A stretch of DNA of 45,736 nucleotides from Lactobacillus johnsonii ATCC 33200 (GTDB taxonomy: Bacteria > Bacillota > Bacilli > Lactobacillales > Lactobacillaceae). A program made the translations under genes and the position numbers. Position 1 is the stretch's first letter; every line of letters begins with the position of its first letter. The DNA lies in contig NZ_GG670120.1 of assembly GCF_000159355.1 (NCBI RefSeq), positions 769,147-814,882 of the forward strand, read 5' to 3'. The notes below the pieces were generated by a model that worked only from the letters and a program-made list of their open reading frames with translations, had not been told where the DNA came from and searched no databases. Shown in pieces: positions 44,560-45,736 of this stretch.

Positions 44560-45736
44560 ATGTTAGAAAAACCTTTGTATAAAATGATGCTTAGTCATTC
44601 ATTTAACATCCCTGTAAAAGTTACGTACTGGGATGGAAAATCAGAAATTTATGGAAATGGCACACCGGAAGTGGAGGTTATTTTTAACAAAAAGATTCCT
44701 TTTAAAGAAATAACAAGTAACGCCTCTTTAGCTTTAGGTGAAGCTTATATGGATAAGGATCTTGAAATTAAGGGCAGTATCCAAAAATTAATTGAAGCAG
44801 CATATGAAAGTAGTGAATCATTTATGCGTGCTTCAAAATTTAGAAAATTTTTACCTAAGCAAAAGCATACTGAGAAACAAAGTCAAGAAGATGTTCAAAG
44901 TCACTATGATATCGGTAACGATTTTTATAAACTATGGCTTGATCCAACTATGACTTACTCATGTGCTTACTTCACTAATGGTAATAAAGAGGATCTTGAA
45001 GCTGCTCAAATCGCTAAAGTTCATCATATTCTTCAAAAATTAGATTCTAAACCAGGTAAGACTTTACTAGATATCGGTTGTGGCTGGGGAACATTAATGC
45101 TAACTGCAGCTAAAGAATATGGACTTAAAGTTACCGGAGTTACTTTAAGCCAAGAACAATTTGATTTAGTCAACCAAAAGATCAAAGACATGGGTCTTGA
45201 AAATCAAGCCGAAGTTTTACTTGAAGATTACCGTGAATTAGGTAATCGTGATTTTGATTACGTTACTTCTGTAGGTATGTTTGAGCACGTTGGTTCAGAA
45301 AACCTAGGAGAATACTTCAAAGACGTTGCTAAATACCTAAAGCCACACGGTGTTGCTTTAATTCATGGTATTACTCGTCAACAAGGCGGGGCTACCAATG
45401 CTTGGATTAACAAATATATCTTCCCAGGTGGCTACATTCCTGGCCTAGTAGAAATTGTCTCAAGAATTGAAGAAGCTAACTTACAAATTGCTGACATGGA
45501 AATGCTTCGTCGCCACTATCAAAGAACTCTTGAAATTTGGGATAAAAACTTTAATGACCATCGTTCAGAGGTTGAAGGAATGATGGGCGAACGCTTTGTA
45601 AGAATGTGGGATATGTATCTTCAAGCTTGTGCAGCTTCCTTTGAATCAGGAAATATTGATGTTATTCAATATCTATTAACAAAGGGCCCATCTGGTAAAA
45701 CCTTACCAATGACTCGTCAATACATGCTGAATGATA
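44560..45736 (+). CDS. cfa: Cyclopropane-fatty-acyl-phospholipid synthase, 3' end cut off by the window
   Basis: ATG at 44560 with AAAGGAG 8 bases upstream; the frame is open to the window end (392 codons seen), so the gene is nearly complete. It adds a methylene from SAM to unsaturated acyl chains of membrane phospholipids, helping acid and stress tolerance. The N-terminal lipid-binding region (1-100), with [19 protein letters not shown], is followed by the SAM motif [27 protein letters not shown] and HGITRQQGG. Promoter candidate TGTTAAAAT (extended -10) lies at 44516-44524. Confidence 0.95.
   Translation, partial: MLEKPLYKMMLSHSFNIPVKVTYWDGKSEIYGNGTPEVEVIFNKKIPFKEITSNASLALGEAYMDKDLEIKGSIQKLIEAAYESSESFMRASKFRKFLPKQKHTEKQSQEDVQSHYDIGNDFYKLWLDPTMTYSCAYFTNGNKEDLEAAQIAKVHHILQKLDSKPGKTLLDIGCGWGTLMLTAAKEYGLKVTGVTLSQEQFDLVNQKIKDMGLENQAEVLLEDYRELGNRDFDYVTSVGMFEHVGSENLGEYFKDVAKYLKPHGVALIHGITRQQGGATNAWINKYIFPGGYIPGLVEIVSRIEEANLQIADMEMLRRHYQRTLEIWDKNFNDHRSEVEGMMGERFVRMWDMYLQACAASFESGNIDVIQYLLTKGPSGKTLPMTRQYMLND

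Overview
The window looks like chromosomal core DNA of a low-GC Firmicute of the Lactobacillaceae, most likely the Lactobacillus johnsonii/gasseri/acidophilus group. The support is the A/T-rich sequence, a 318-residue thymidylate synthase of the L. casei type, a Gram-positive PolC, a CIRCE-controlled hrcA-grpE-dnaK-dnaJ operon, a class A sortase, and the classic Gram-positive order rpsB-tsf-pyrH-frr-uppS-cdsA-rseP-proS-polC-rimP-nusA-rnpM-ylxQ-infB-rbfA-truB-ribF. The species was not tested by any search. Nearly all genes lie on the minus strand, so the biological reading order runs from high to low coordinates.

Layout from left to right. (1) 1-1.3 kb: a tRNA-Ser(CGA) cut by the window edge, an unrecognised 31-codon gene with its own RBS and terminator, and a LysR-type regulator broken by one in-frame stop. 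(2) 1.3-10 kb: accessory and transport genes: a class III P-type ATPase, a cre-controlled sugar symporter, the thyA-dfrA operon, a cardiolipin synthase with an altered second HKD motif, and a YjeM-like amino-acid permease. (3) 10-20.7 kb: apt, recJ, srtA, lepA and the heat-shock operon with two CIRCE operators. (4) 20.7-23.1 kb: a small accessory island of an Lsa-like ABC-F ribosome-protection gene behind an attenuator leader, followed by a GyrI-like drug-binding gene that is now a pseudogene. (5) 23.2-42.8 kb: the long translation/transcription/lipid/cell-wall core cluster, with a leader terminator before rimP-nusA and a structured leader before rpsB. (6) 42.8-45.7 kb: a methyltransferase/GIY-YIG fusion, a PlsC acyltransferase, and a cyclopropane fatty acid synthase gene that runs off the window end.

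How the parts work together. The right half supplies ribosome assembly and translation (S2, EF-Ts, RRF, IF2, RbfA, TruB, RimP), transcription elongation (NusA), replication (PolC) and early envelope synthesis (UppS, CdsA, RseP). The middle supplies protein quality control and DNA repair. thyA-dfrA couples dTMP synthesis to folate recycling. cls, plsC, cdsA and cfa make and modify phospholipids.

I found no mobile element, prophage or CRISPR array. No gene-free stretch exceeds 300 bases; the longest, about 250 bases at 22918-23166, is the ABC-F promoter and attenuator leader. The most interesting candidates are regulatory: the ABC-F leader with two possible tiny upstream ORFs, the rpsB and rimP leaders, and an 11-bp triple repeat upstream of srtA. 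The 31-codon basic gene is the one unrecognised coding element. I see no clear new multi-gene system.
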